64,000 nucleotides of DNA. Source: Cytophagales bacterium. GTDB lineage: Bacteria; Bacteroidota; Bacteroidia; Cytophagales; 172606-1. Numbering within the stretch: position 1 is the stretch's first letter; each line of letters starts with the position of its first letter. The notes under the pieces were generated by a model, which ran no database searches, was not told the origin of the DNA, and worked only from the letters and a program-made list of their open reading frames with translations. This document shows, piece after piece, positions 24,703 through 33,149 of this stretch. The position numbers and the translations under genes were made by a program. Location: NCBI GenBank assembly GCA_030446715.1, contig JAUJMU010000001.1, positions 783,297 through 847,296 on the forward strand, read 5' to 3'.

Positions 24703-24896
24703 CGCAAAAAAAACCTTTTGTACTGCGGCTTAATCCCGAAATGCTGAAGGCACTTGAGAGGTGGGCGGAGGATGAATTCCGCAGCGTAAACGGGCAGATC
24801 GAATACCTGCTGCAGCAAGCCCTGAAAGAGAACAACCGGCTGTACACGGCAGAACCGGATCAGATGGAGGAGGGCGGGGAGGAGAAAAGTCCCTGA
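24699..24896 (+). CDS. Arc-like ribbon-helix-helix protein
   Basis: A 65-residue protein with an Arc/MetJ-type ribbon-helix-helix fold: FVLRLNPEMLKALERWAEDEFRSVNGQIEYLLQQALKE, where the short strand FVLRL contacts DNA in the family and SVNGQIEYLLQQAL is the second helix. The tail is acidic. Next to an SPFH gene, this pair recurs in Bacteroidota; the protein is a candidate autorepressor acting at the AATACT sites upstream. It is not clearly an antitoxin, since no toxin-like gene is present. A terminator follows. Confidence 0.82.
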   Translation: MAQKKPFVLRLNPEMLKALERWAEDEFRSVNGQIEYLLQQALKENNRLYTAEPDQMEEGGEEKSP

Positions 24897-24918
24897 GAAA
24901 CAGATGCCCTTAAAATGG

Positions 24919-24944
24919 AGAAGCCTGCTGTTGAGCAGGCTTCT
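24919..24944. terminator. Terminator between Arc and DUF4136 genes
   Basis: A perfect 11-bp stem (AGAAGCCTGCT, 24919-24929, with 24934-24944) and 4-nt loop between the converging Arc-like and DUF4136 genes. Confidence 0.8.
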
Positions 24945-24962
24945 GTAGGTTTATCTCGTAAA

Positions 24963-25598
24963 TTAGCTGGCTAAGGGTTGTTGCGGATACACATCATCAG
25001 AAATGTCGCCCGGCTTCACCGGATACTTCTTCATAATGGCCTGCACCGCCTTATCCACCTGCTTCTGCAGACGATTCACATTGTCTACATCACCTTCGAC
25101 AGAACCGCGCCAGATCAGTTCATTGCTGCGGTTATCGATTACGTCAAGCACCAGCGTACCGGCGGTATAGGTTTGCTCCCGGTTAAAGCCATTGCCACCC
25201 CAGGGGCCTCCCCACGCACCGTAACCGTAGTACGGCCAACCCCAACCCATCCGGAAGGGCATCATGCCCCAGCCGCCGTAGAAAGGATAAGGGCTGTAGT
25301 TGCTGTAGCTTTGCTCCTTCTTTTCAGTAAAGGTATGGTACTTCACCAGCAGATCAGGTTGCGCCTGACTTTGGGCAATCCCCCTTTTGGCAAATTCCTG
25401 CTCTACTGCATATTTGATGTTCCGGTCAATCAGTTGGCTGTTGTACACCGGATTTTTCACTTTCACTTCGGCGGGCAACCAACCGAAGGTTCTATACTGG
25501 CTGAAATTGGCACTCCGGTCAAGATCTGTGCTCACCAGCGAAGCACAACCACTCAGACCCATCACAAGGGCCAGAGCAATTACTAAATAACTTCTCAT
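24963..25598 (-). CDS. DUF4136 lipoprotein
   Basis: A 211-residue lipoprotein. The ATG at 25598 gives a short signal peptide ending in the lipobox LSGC, so the mature protein is lipid-anchored (an in-frame ATG at 25628 would disrupt this). The DUF4136 domain follows (DLDRSANFSQYRTFGWLP...), with a Tyr/Gly/Trp-rich stretch in the middle (SNYSPYPFYGGWGMMPFRMGWGWPYYGYGAWGGPWGG). Function unknown; such proteins are common outer-membrane-associated lipoproteins in Bacteroidota and would be substrates of the lipoprotein pathway enzymes encoded nearby. Confidence 0.88.
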   Translation of the reverse strand: MRSYLVIALALVMGLSGCASLVSTDLDRSANFSQYRTFGWLPAEVKVKNPVYNSQLIDRNIKYAVEQEFAKRGIAQSQAQPDLLVKYHTFTEKKEQSYSNYSPYPFYGGWGMMPFRMGWGWPYYGYGAWGGPWGGNGFNREQTYTAGTLVLDVIDNRSNELIWRGSVEGDVDNVNRLQKQVDKAVQAIMKKYPVKPGDISDDVYPQQPLAS

Positions 25599-25628
25599 GA
25601 ATGAACGATTAAAAATGTGAAAAAACAT

Positions 25629-26060
25629 ATAAACTGGTTACATTATATCAACACTAACCAGCGTAGTAATCGTTCAATATAGAAAGGGTGTAATATGTTA
25701 AAAAGTGTAAAAAACGGTTTTAAAGCTGTGTATCGTTTTCGTACAGCAGATGATACATCAACGCTGGGGAAATTGTGATTATTGTATTATTTATATAAAA
25801 GCCTGACGGCACAGCTTTAAAGGCAAAAGATTATCAAACACAGTGCCAGAAATATTCTTCAGGATAAAAATAGACCGGAATGCTGCGGATGACCTGCTTT
25901 TCCGGATGTACATGCCTGACAGGATTGGGTAAGGCCAAGGGTTCCGGACTACCAGCGAAGCCGGCAGCAGGTAATTGCCAGTAACGAAAAAGCGTTGGAT
26001 AAAGCATTCCCGCCCGGATTCTGAATCAACCGGGTCTGGTGCAGTGAGGTACACGTTATA
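25629..26060. other. AT-rich gap, no gene supported
   Basis: This gap holds only short open frames. The 87-residue minus-strand frame at 25791-26054 has no family feature and odd composition. There is no tRNA here, although tRNA genes and tuf often lie next to hpf in Bacteroidota. Confidence 0.5.
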
Positions 26061-26100
26061 AATTGCCGGGGCCCCGTCTGTAAACGGGGCCCCGGCAATT
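26061..26100 (-). terminator. Strong GC-rich hairpin after hpf
   Basis: A perfect 17-bp stem (26061-26077 with 26084-26100) and 6-nt loop, 17 nt past the hpf stop. There is no T run after it on the minus strand, so it may act as an RNA 3' end protector or a factor-dependent stop rather than a simple terminator. Confidence 0.75.
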
Positions 26101-26117
26101 CTCAGGAAAGAAGTTGT

Positions 26118-26456
26118 TTATACATCCTGCATGATGTCCAGAATCACCTGTTTATTGACTGGCTCTTTTTCTTTATCCTTATGTCTGCTTAATTGTTTAC
26201 GAACCGCATCTATGGCCAGGTCGGCGGCAGCTTCAAAAGAAGTGGCTTTTTCCCGGGCGAAAAGCCGGTTGCCTGGCACGTGCAACGTAATTTCAAATAC
26301 CTTATTCACCCGGGTTTCATCCTTTTCCAGTCGCAGCACTACATCGCCGCTGATGATGTGCCCGTAGAAGGTGTCGAGCTTATCAGCTTTTTTCTGGATG
26401 AATTCAAGCAACTTCCGGTCGGCATCGAAATGTACGGATTGCATTTGAATTTTCAT
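26118..26456 (-). CDS. hpf: Ribosome hibernation-promoting factor / RaiA family
   Basis: A 112-residue short-form HPF/RaiA (sigma-54 modulation family) protein: MKIQMQSVHFDADRKLLEFIQKKADKLDTFYGHI at the start and GNRLFAREKATSFEAAADLAIDAVRKQLSRHKDK in the core, with the basic helix that binds the ribosome decoding centre. It silences ribosomes in stationary phase. It follows xerC and rpsU on the same strand, a conserved Bacteroidota order. Confidence 0.93.
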   Translation of the reverse strand: MKIQMQSVHFDADRKLLEFIQKKADKLDTFYGHIISGDVVLRLEKDETRVNKVFEITLHVPGNRLFAREKATSFEAAADLAIDAVRKQLSRHKDKEKEPVNKQVILDIMQDV

Positions 26457-26574
26457 GGTACTGTAATTTAAGGGTTGAACATAGAAAAAAAGAGGTCGTT
26501 AATAAATTGGAGAGCAGCCTTGGGTCATAGAGAAAAATCAGGTGAGACAATAGTGAATAAATCCAAAGCTGAAT

Positions 26575-27450
26575 TTACCCTTTCGGGTGCGCCTTTTCGT
26601 AGATTTCCTTCAGCTTGCTGATCGAGTGATGGGTGTATACCTGGGTAGCCGCAAGGCTGCTGTGGCCCAGCAGATCTTTTACCGCATTCAGGTCCGCGCC
26701 GCGGTTGAGCAGGTGCGTGGCAAACGTATGGCGCAGCACGTGAGGGCTGCGTCTTTCGTGCGTTGTGGCGAGATCAAGGTATTTGCGTACCAGCCGGTAA
26801 ACCATCATGGGGTAGGCCTGTTTTCCCTCGTCGGTGACAATCAACCAGGGCTGGTCACAAGTAAGGGTTTTTCGGGAGTCCTGGTAGCGGCTGATGAGGC
26901 TGGCCAGGCTGCGGCTGATGGGAACTATACGTTGTTTGTTCCTTTTGCCGGTGACCTTGATGGTCCGTTCTGGCAAACTTACCTCGCTTTGCTTCAGGCC
27001 GGTCATTTCCGACAGACGCATTCCGGTACCGTACAGCAGTTCCATCACCAGCCGGTCGCGGACGCCGGTAAAATTGTCCGGAAAATCAAACGTGTCCAGG
27101 ATATGATTCAAACGGCTTTCTTCCACGAAGGGAGGCAGCGGTTTACCCGTCTTCAGGGACTTCACCTTCAGGGTCGGGTCAACGGAGATGGTTCCTTTTT
27201 TGAGCAGGTATTTGTAGTACGCCCGGAGGGTGGCAATTTTCCGGTTTACGGACCGGGCACTCATGCCGCCATCCACCAGGGATACAATCCAGCTGCGGAT
27301 GGCCGCAAAATCTGCTCCTTCCGGTTCCTTGAATTCACCGGAGGTTTGCAAAAAAGTGTTGAATTGAGTCAGATCGGTTTCGTACGAAGTGAGCGTATGG
27401 GGGCTGCACCTTTTTTCGTACTGGAGGTATTTCAGGAAGGATTCGATCAT
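26575..27450 (-). CDS. xerC: Tyrosine recombinase XerC
   Basis: A 291-residue tyrosine recombinase with an N-terminal SAM-like core-binding domain (about 1-85) and a catalytic domain (about 100-285). The active-site set is complete: Arg in GTGMRLSEMTGL, Lys in VTGKRNKQRIVP, HxxR in SPHVLRHTFATHLLNRG, His in LLGHSSLAATQVYTH and the nucleophile Tyr in QVYTH. It resolves chromosome dimers at dif together with XerD. A hairpin ends 3 nt before the ATG and could hide the ribosome entry site. Confidence 0.92.
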   Translation of the reverse strand: MIESFLKYLQYEKRCSPHTLTSYETDLTQFNTFLQTSGEFKEPEGADFAAIRSWIVSLVDGGMSARSVNRKIATLRAYYKYLLKKGTISVDPTLKVKSLKTGKPLPPFVEESRLNHILDTFDFPDNFTGVRDRLVMELLYGTGMRLSEMTGLKQSEVSLPERTIKVTGKRNKQRIVPISRSLASLISRYQDSRKTLTCDQPWLIVTDEGKQAYPMMVYRLVRKYLDLATTHERRSPHVLRHTFATHLLNRGADLNAVKDLLGHSSLAATQVYTHHSISKLKEIYEKAHPKG

Positions 27451-27453
27451 GCC

Positions 27454-27485
27454 AGTATCACGAAGCTTTACTCCTTCGTGATACT
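27454..27485 (-). promoter_or_regulatory. Hairpin in front of xerC start
   Basis: A perfect 12-bp inverted repeat, AGTATCACGAAG with CTTCGTGATACT (27454-27465 and 27474-27485), with an 8-nt loop containing GGAG (minus strand GAGTAAAG preceded by G). It ends 3 nt before the xerC ATG. No T run follows, so it is not a simple terminator; a translation-control or RNA-processing site between rpsU and xerC is possible. Confidence 0.6.
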
Positions 27486-27523
27486 AACATAATGAAAAAT
27501 AAATATAGTGCTAAGCTAAAGGC

Positions 27524-27718
27524 TTATGAATTTTCTTCGGCACGCATCTTTTCGCGGTACGCCGCACGGATCACTTCGCTTCTGCGGGAGATGGAAGGCT
27601 TCTCAAAGTAGGTACGGGAACGCAGCTCCTTCAGAACGCCGGTTTTTTCAAACTTCTTCTTGAACCGCTTCAGGGCTTTGTCGATAGATTCGTTTTCTTT
27701 TATGTTGATGATGATCAT
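27524..27718 (-). CDS. rpsU: 30S ribosomal protein S21
   Basis: A 64-residue S21: MIIINIKENESIDKALKRFKKKFEKTGVLKELRSRTYFEKPSISRRSEVIRAAYREKMRAE. Full length for the Bacteroidota version, basic and helical, part of the 30S platform near the anti-Shine-Dalgarno region. Followed by xerC and hpf. Its promoter is one of the best matches to the Bacteroidota consensus here. Confidence 0.97.
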   Translation of the reverse strand: MIIINIKENESIDKALKRFKKKFEKTGVLKELRSRTYFEKPSISRRSEVIRAAYREKMRAEENS

Positions 27719-27750
27719 AGAGGTAATAAAGTCTTATGCCAAAAGGACTG

Positions 27751-27781
27751 CAAATTTAAGACAAAGGTTTCAAAATGCAAA
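27751..27781 (-). promoter_or_regulatory. rpsU promoter
   Basis: On the minus strand, TTTG (27778-27781) is followed by exactly 19 nt and TAAATTTG (27751-27758), a full match to the Bacteroidota TTTG-N19-TAnnTTTG consensus. The predicted transcript starts about 25 nt upstream of the rpsU ATG. Confidence 0.8.
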
Positions 27782-27794
27782 TGTTTTTCTTTTC

Positions 27795-27841
27795 AGGAGT
27801 GAGAAGTGAGAATAAAATCAGACTGCTCGCTTCTCACTCCT
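27795..27841. repeat. Stuttered GAGAAGTGAGAA hairpin, copy 1
   Basis: AGGAGTGAGAAG (27795-27806) pairs perfectly with CTTCTCACTCCT (27830-27841), and GTGAG words are repeated within. The right arm overlaps the first two bases of the acyl-CoA dehydrogenase stop codon. A related one-sided copy lies at 32574-32600. Confidence 0.75.
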
Positions 27842-28979
27842 ACTTCAATATATTCCGGGCAATTACCAGTTTCTGAATTTCCGAGGTGCCTTCTCCGATG
27901 GTGCAGAGTTTAGCGTCGCGGTAAAACTTCTCCACCGGAAAGTCCTTGATGTACCCGTATCCGCCGAAAATCTGAATGGCCTCGTTGGCCACTTTAACGG
28001 CGGTTTCGGAAGCGTAGTACTTCGCCATGGCGGCTTCTTTGGTTACACTTTCGCCGTTGTCCTTGCGCTGGGCGGCGTACCAGGTGAGCATCCGGGAGGC
28101 TTCGATTTCGGTAGCCATTTCGGCCAGCTTGAACGAAATAGCCTGAAACTGCGAAATAGGCTGACCAAACTGCTGCCGTTCTTTGGAATACTGAAGGGCC
28201 GCGTCGTAAGCACCCACCGCCGTGCCAAGGCTCAGTGCCGCAATGGAAATACGCCCGCCGTCCAGAATCTTCAGGGCCTGCACAAATCCGTCGCCGGGGT
28301 CGCCCAGCATCTGACTCTTGTGTACGCGGCAATCCTGAAAAATCAGTTCGGCCGTTTCGGAAGCCCGCATGCCGAGTTTATCTTCTTTCTTGCCCGCTGA
28401 GAAGCCGGGCGTGCCTCTTTCTATGACAAACGTGCTGGCATTGCGTGACGTGTTGGGTTCGCCGGTGCGGACCACTACTACGGCTACGTGACCCGATTTG
28501 CCGTGGGTAATGAAGTTTTTAGCGCCGTTGATGATCCAGTAGTCGCCATCCTGTACGGCGGTGGTGCACATATTGCCGGCATCAGAGCCGGTGTTGGGTT
28601 CGGTAAGTCCCCACGCGCCGATCCACTCGCCGGTAGCCAGCCGGGGCAGCCAGTTTTGTTTCTGCTCTTCGTTGCCGAACATCAGAATATGGTTGGTGCA
28701 AAGCGAGTTATGCGCCGCCATCGACAGACCGATGGCCGGGTCCACCCGCGACAGCTCCACGATGGCCGTTACGTATTCGGCATAGCCGAGGCCCGAGCCG
28801 CCGTAGATTTCCGGCACAAGTATGCCCATCAGGCCCAGTTCGCCCAGTTCGTGGAATACCTGTGCCGGAAATTCCTGCGTTTCGTCCCACCTCCTCACGT
28901 TGGGGGTAATCTTCTTTTCACAATATTGCCGCACCGTGTGGGCAATGGCTTCTAAATTTTCGGTTACTTCGAGCAGCAT
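27840..28979 (-). CDS. Acyl-CoA dehydrogenase
   Basis: A 379-residue FAD-dependent acyl-CoA dehydrogenase. Landmarks: [15 protein letters not shown] (FAD/substrate loop; here [13 protein letters not shown]), [82 protein letters not shown] and [42 protein letters not shown], where the Glu after TIGEGTSE region matches the catalytic area. Likely butyryl/isovaleryl-type chain length; exact substrate uncertain. Its 3' end abuts a stuttered hairpin. Confidence 0.93.
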   Translation of the reverse strand: MLLEVTENLEAIAHTVRQYCEKKITPNVRRWDETQEFPAQVFHELGELGLMGILVPEIYGGSGLGYAEYVTAIVELSRVDPAIGLSMAAHNSLCTNHILMFGNEEQKQNWLPRLATGEWIGAWGLTEPNTGSDAGNMCTTAVQDGDYWIINGAKNFITHGKSGHVAVVVVRTGEPNTSRNASTFVIERGTPGFSAGKKEDKLGMRASETAELIFQDCRVHKSQMLGDPGDGFVQALKILDGGRISIAALSLGTAVGAYDAALQYSKERQQFGQPISQFQAISFKLAEMATEIEASRMLTWYAAQRKDNGESVTKEAAMAKYYASETAVKVANEAIQIFGGYGYIKDFPVEKFYRDAKLCTIGEGTSEIQKLVIARNILK

Positions 28980-29359
28980 AGTAAATGGTATCTCCTGTAA
29001 ATTTAACTAATATTGAGCGGACTGGTTCGATAAATTCAATTCTGTATTAATTGATTACAATTTGCTAAAGTAAACGATCTTAGGCAGATGAAGTTTATCG
29101 TGCTGGCCTGAATTGGCATAAACGGCTGTGCCGGATAAGGCCATGCTCTTAGGGCCGGAAAAACTTTATACGGTTACTTCCCGTGCGGCACAATACAAAA
29201 TTTCACGAACCTGCGCATTGACTTTTTGAAAATGCCGCATCAGCAAAACGGGTACCCGGGATACAAGAAATAAAAATATTTTTGTTGCAGTGCGTTTTCC
29301 TGTGAATGGCCAGATCAGGCCCATACTTTTACACACCATTTCCCATTTGTCATCTGCTT
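28980..29359. other. Divergent intergenic region, no gene
   Basis: This gap between the divergent acyl-CoA dehydrogenase and SGNH hydrolase genes is AT-rich at both ends. I see no family-like open frame, RNA gene or clear repeat. It should hold promoters for both neighbours, but no box matches the consensus well enough to name. Confidence 0.5.
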
Positions 29360-30025
29360 ATGAACCCCAAAAATTTTGCATTTCTGGTTCTTATTATTTT
29401 GCCTGTTCTGAACAGCCCGGCGCAAACGGCTCATGATCCGGCGCAGTGGGAAAAAGAAATTGCTGCCTTCGAACGGTCAGATAGCCTGCAGCCGCCGGTA
29501 AAAAAAGGAGTTCTCTTTGTGGGCAGTTCTTCCGTGCGGCTATGGGACGATTTGCCGCAGCGTTTCCCGGGCCAGAAAACCCTCAACCGCGGCTTCGGCG
29601 GTTCGTGGCTCTCGGATGCCGTGCATTACTTCGACCGGATTATACTCCCGTACGAACCCAAAACGATTGTGGTCTATTCGGGAGAAAACGATATTGCGGG
29701 CGGAAAATCAGCCCGGTTGCTGCTGAAAGACTTCAAGAAACTGCTCGCCCTCAAAGGGAAGCATCTGCCCGGCAGCAGACTGATTTTTATTTCCCTGAAG
29801 CCCAGCCCCAGCCGCTTTGCCAAAATGAAGGAGATGAAAAAAGCCAATCATCTGATCAGCGCGCGGATGAAAAAGAAAAAACGTGCAGTTTTCGTGGATG
29901 TATTCACGCCCATGCTGGATGCACAGGGCAAGCCCCGGGAGGAATTATTCCGCGCCGACCGGCTGCACATGAACAGCAGCGGCTATGACCTTTGGACGCA
30001 AATTGTCAGGCCACACCTTGATTAA
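29360..30025 (+). CDS. SGNH/GDSL hydrolase, exported
   Basis: A 221-residue exported SGNH-fold hydrolase. Signal peptide MNPKNFAFLVLIILPVLNSPAQ precedes the domain. Catalytic blocks: GVLFVGSSSVRLWDDL (nucleophile Ser), NRGFGGSWLSDAVHYFDR (oxyanion Gly), VVYSGENDIAGG (Asn) and DRLHMNSSGYDLW (Asp-x-x-His). Likely a carbohydrate esterase or acetylesterase acting in the periplasm. The ATG at 29360 is taken because it opens the signal peptide; an earlier ATG (29306) lacks one. Confidence 0.9.
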   Translation: MNPKNFAFLVLIILPVLNSPAQTAHDPAQWEKEIAAFERSDSLQPPVKKGVLFVGSSSVRLWDDLPQRFPGQKTLNRGFGGSWLSDAVHYFDRIILPYEPKTIVVYSGENDIAGGKSARLLLKDFKKLLALKGKHLPGSRLIFISLKPSPSRFAKMKEMKKANHLISARMKKKKRAVFVDVFTPMLDAQGKPREELFRADRLHMNSSGYDLWTQIVRPHLD

Positions 30026-30093
30026 TTGACAATGGGTGCAGCCGGGCAAATCTGGATTTAAGAACCCTCTTCTGGTCATTTCCCGAACCTCTG

Positions 30094-30143
30094 ACGATTC
30101 AACAGTTAAACAATTCAACCATATAACCACATATAACCATTCA
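30094..30143. repeat. Stuttered AACCAT/GATTCAAC element, copy 2
   Basis: About 50 nt of overlapping words: CGATTCAACAG, AACAATTCAACCATATAACC and ACATATAACCATTCAG. These are the complements of the words in the elements at 12307-12431 and 37852-37934. Only one arm is present here. Confidence 0.6.
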
Positions 30144-30184
30144 GGTACAACCTCATTTGTCAGTACACCTAACACCTACTTACC

Positions 30185-31150
30185 ATGAAAGCAGTCCAGA
30201 TTTTTGAGTACGGCGGTCCGGAAGTAATGCAGTACCGCGAAGCAGACGTGCCCCAGCCGAAGGCCGGAGAAGCGTTGGTACGGATAAAAGCGGTTGGCGT
30301 CAATTTCATTGATGTGTACCACCGCACCGGCCGGTACCCCGGCAACCTACCCTTTACGCCGGGAATGGAAGGAGCCGGCGTGGTGGAAGCTGTAGGGCCG
30401 GAAGTAACGGAGGTGAAGCCCGGCGACCGGGTGGCGTACGCCATGCAACCGGGCAGCTACGGAGAGTACACAATCGTGCCGGCTGCTAAACTGGTGCCTG
30501 TTCCCGGCAACGTTGATGACCAGGCGGCAGCGGCCGTTATGCTGCAGGGCCTGACGGCGCATTACCTCTCGTACAGCACGTATCCGGTCCGCAATGGCGA
30601 CACAGTATTGGTGCACGCTGGTGCCGGTGGCGTGGGGTTGCTGCTGACGCAGATGGCAAAGAAACTGGGGGCTCAGGTGATCACAACCGTGTCCGCGGAA
30701 GAAAAAGCCGAACTGTCCCGGCAAGCCGGTGCCGACCATGTGATCTTATATACGCAGGCCGACTTTACGGCGGAAGTAAAGAAAATCACACAGGGGAAAG
30801 GTGTACAGGCTGTGTATGATTCGGTGGGCAAAACCACTTTTGAGGGGAGTCTTAATTGCCTGCGTCCGAGAGGCTATCTGGTGCTGTTCGGGGCGTCCAG
30901 CGGACCGGTGCCGCCGCAAGACCCGATGGTGCTGATCAAAGGTTCTTTTTTCCTCACCCGGCCGACACTGGCCCACTACGCACTTGACCGTCAGGAGCTG
31001 CTGAGCCGGGCCGGGGATCTGTTCCGGTGGCTGGAAGATGGCAGCCTGCACCTGCGGATCGAACACAAGTACCCGCTTTCGGATGCCGCCCAGGCCCACC
31101 GTGACCTGGAAGCCCGGGCTACTACCGGTAAGTTGCTGTTGTTGCCGTAG
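30185..31150 (+). CDS. NADPH:quinone reductase / zinc-independent MDR oxidoreductase
   Basis: A 321-residue medium-chain oxidoreductase of the quinone reductase (QOR) type. N-terminal GroES-like domain (VNFIDVYHRTGRYP, FTPGMEGAGVVEAVGPEV, VKPGDRVAYAM), then a Rossmann domain with the nucleotide motif VLVHAGAGGVGLLLTQMAKKLGA near 145-167 and YDSVGKTTFEGSLNCLRPRGYLVLFGASSG. The zinc-binding residues of alcohol dehydrogenases are absent. It reduces quinones with NADPH. Its stop codon is followed at once by a stuttered hairpin. Confidence 0.92.
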   Translation: MKAVQIFEYGGPEVMQYREADVPQPKAGEALVRIKAVGVNFIDVYHRTGRYPGNLPFTPGMEGAGVVEAVGPEVTEVKPGDRVAYAMQPGSYGEYTIVPAAKLVPVPGNVDDQAAAAVMLQGLTAHYLSYSTYPVRNGDTVLVHAGAGGVGLLLTQMAKKLGAQVITTVSAEEKAELSRQAGADHVILYTQADFTAEVKKITQGKGVQAVYDSVGKTTFEGSLNCLRPRGYLVLFGASSGPVPPQDPMVLIKGSFFLTRPTLAHYALDRQELLSRAGDLFRWLEDGSLHLRIEHKYPLSDAAQAHRDLEARATTGKLLLLP

Positions 31151-31151
31151 A

Positions 31152-31260
31152 TCAGTCGTAAGTCGTAAGGGGTTTGGCGGGAGGAAACCGGGGCGTCAGT
31201 CCCTGCCAACTGCTTACTGCAAACTTACGACTGGCGACTTACGACTCTGGACTTACGACT
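31152..31260. repeat. Stuttered GTCGTAAGT hairpin element, copy 2
   Basis: GTCGTAAGTCGTAAGGGG on the left (31155-31172) and three ACTTACGACT words on the right (about 31223-31260) flank a loop of about 50 nt. It starts 2 nt after the quinone reductase stop and ends 17 nt before the converging amidohydrolase stop, so it could serve both genes as a 3'-end structure. It is a sister of the element at 9887-10016. Confidence 0.8.
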
Positions 31261-31276
31261 ACCACTGCCATCAAGC

Positions 31277-32557
31277 CTACTCTGACTTATAGACTACGCC
31301 GTCCTTCATCACGAAGGTGACGTTGCGCAGCAGACCAATGTCCTGTAAGGGGTTGCCGTTCACTGCCACGAGGTCGGCTAGTTTGCCGCCTTCCACGGAG
31401 CCCAGCTGATCCCGCATACCCACCAGTTCGGCAGCCACTACAGTAGCCGACCGGATGGCTTCCATCGGCGGCATCCCGGCCTCGACCATGAACCCGAATT
31501 CCAGCGCATTCTTGCCATGCACCGATACGCCCGAATCCGTGCCGAAAGCAATCTTTACGCCAGCTTTGTAGGCTTTGGCGAAAGTGCCCTGAATCTGCGG
31601 GCCCACCGCCAGTGCCTTGGGCACCACCACCGGTGCGTAATACCCCGCTACTTTGGCCGAGTCAGCTACGGTGCGTCCGGCAAGAATGGTGGGTACGTAA
31701 TAGGTGCCGTTTTTCTTGCACAACGCAATGGTTTCATCGTCCATGTAGGTGCCGTGCTCGATTGAAGTCACGCCTGCCCGTACCGCCCGTTTCATGCCTT
31801 CTGCGCCGTGGGCGTGGGCGGCTACCGTAAAGCCATAGTCTTTGGCAGCCTGCACCAGTGCCCGTAGTTCTTCTTCCGTAAACTGCGGGCCGGAGCCGTC
31901 TTTGGCCAGACTCAGCACGCCGCCCGTAGCGGTGATCTTGATCAGGTCAACACCGTCTTTGTACCGCTGGCGTACTGCTTTGCGGCAGTCATCCGGTCCG
32001 TTGACCACGCCTTGTTCTGGACCCGGATCACCCATGAGGTCGCGGCGGTAGCCGTTGGTGGGGTCGCCGTGGCCGCCGGTAGTGGCAATGGTTTTGCCCG
32101 AAGTGAAAACGCGCGGCCCCGGCACGTAGCCTTTGCTGATGGCGTTGCGCAGGGCAATGTTGGCTCCCGTACCGCCAAGGTCGCGTACGGTCGTGAAGCC
32201 TGCCATCAGCGTGGTGCGGGCGTGTTTGGCGGCTTCCAGCGCCAGATCGGCAGGGTTTTGCGTGAACCGGTTGATGGCACCGCCCTTGCTGGTTTCGCCT
32301 TCCAGGTGTACGTGCATGTCCATCAGGCCGGGCATTACGGTTTTGTTTTTGAGGTCAATTACTTTGTCGCCGGTGCCCGGGGCCGTGTAGCCGCGGGCCA
32401 CCCGCACGATGCGGTTGCCATTGACAACGACCGTTACCTGGGAAAGTGGCTGGTTTTGCACGCCGTCAATCAGGCTGCCGCAGTGAAGGAGGGTTTGCTG
32501 GGCAAGGGAGGGGAACGCCAACAGAAAAAATAAGGCTGCAGTGTAGAATTTGTGCAT
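31277..32557 (-). CDS. Amidohydrolase family protein, exported
   Basis: A 426-residue metal-dependent amidohydrolase (imidazolonepropionase/prolidase-like branch) with a signal peptide [20 protein letters not shown], hence periplasmic. Metal-site segments: [12 protein letters not shown] (HxH), [11 protein letters not shown] (Lys), [15 protein letters not shown] (His), [10 protein letters not shown] (His), and [13 protein letters not shown] (Asp). Preceded by a small SnoaL-like gene on the same strand. Substrate likely an X-Pro or acyl-amino-acid type compound, but not certain. ATG at 32557 chosen for the signal peptide over 32683. Confidence 0.9.
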   Translation of the reverse strand: MHKFYTAALFFLLAFPSLAQQTLLHCGSLIDGVQNQPLSQVTVVVNGNRIVRVARGYTAPGTGDKVIDLKNKTVMPGLMDMHVHLEGETSKGGAINRFTQNPADLALEAAKHARTTLMAGFTTVRDLGGTGANIALRNAISKGYVPGPRVFTSGKTIATTGGHGDPTNGYRRDLMGDPGPEQGVVNGPDDCRKAVRQRYKDGVDLIKITATGGVLSLAKDGSGPQFTEEELRALVQAAKDYGFTVAAHAHGAEGMKRAVRAGVTSIEHGTYMDDETIALCKKNGTYYVPTILAGRTVADSAKVAGYYAPVVVPKALAVGPQIQGTFAKAYKAGVKIAFGTDSGVSVHGKNALEFGFMVEAGMPPMEAIRSATVVAAELVGMRDQLGSVEGGKLADLVAVNGNPLQDIGLLRNVTFVMKDGVVYKSE

Positions 32558-32573
32558 GAGTTTTAAGAAGCCA

Positions 32574-32600
32574 GAAGTGAGAAGCGGGGAGTGAGAATGG
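32574..32600. repeat. Stuttered GAAGTGAGAA element, copy 2
   Basis: GAAGTGAGAAGCGGGGAGTG then AGAATGG, a one-sided relative of the hairpin at 27795-27841. It lies between the SnoaL-like gene and the amidohydrolase gene. Confidence 0.6.
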
Positions 32601-32606
32601 ATGAGG

Positions 32607-33041
32607 CTAGCTGGTATGGTCGGCCACGATCTTCCACTGGCCTTTGATTTTGCGCCAGTAAAGCGTAAAGTAGCCGGTGGCATTTCCTTTTTCGGGACGG
32701 GTCAGGAAAAACTGTCCGACCACAAAAGCGGCATCCCTGCCCGTTACGTCTACGCTGATGATCTCAAAGCGCAGCGTGCCGCGGGATGCCGGGTCCGGAT
32801 AGTTTTTGCGGTAGCGGTCCAGGGTATTCTGCCAGCCATAAACAATGCCGTTTTTGCCAATAAACTTCAGGGAGTCTGACTGCCAGTAGCCCTGCATGAA
32901 GATTTCCATATTACCGGCGTTCCACGCTTTCGTTTGCGCACCGAGCACCTGTATAATGGCCCGGCGGTCGTTGTCAGACTGGGCATGCACCGGCAATACG
33001 GAAAGAAAAGAGAGTAGAGAAAAGAGTAAGATTTTAGCCAT
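32607..33041 (-). CDS. SnoaL/DUF4440-like exported protein
   Basis: A 144-residue NTF2-fold protein with a signal peptide ([21 protein letters not shown]). The core [35 protein letters not shown] and [15 protein letters not shown]...[22 protein letters not shown] is typical of DUF4440/SnoaL-like domains. Such domains bind small ligands or act as enzymes; no function can be given. It precedes the exported amidohydrolase on the same strand with a 49-nt gap and may share its transcript. Confidence 0.88.
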   Translation of the reverse strand: MAKILLFSLLSFLSVLPVHAQSDNDRRAIIQVLGAQTKAWNAGNMEIFMQGYWQSDSLKFIGKNGIVYGWQNTLDRYRKNYPDPASRGTLRFEIISVDVTGRDAAFVVGQFFLTRPEKGNATGYFTLYWRKIKGQWKIVADHTS

Positions 33042-33149
33042 TTAAGCGGAATGTTGAAGCGGGCAATATACTGACAAATGCTCTTTTATTATTTATCTTG
33101 CTTTAGCTACAGGTGAAATCATTTTTACGCCTGATGAATGCCATCGCAT

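Noticed and set aside
24699-24896. Arc-like gene as an antitoxin
   Set aside because: No toxin-like partner; it follows an SPFH gene, a pairing known without a toxin.
25791-26054. 87-residue minus-strand frame in the hpf-DUF4136 gap
   Set aside because: No family feature, no convincing start or terminator, odd composition.
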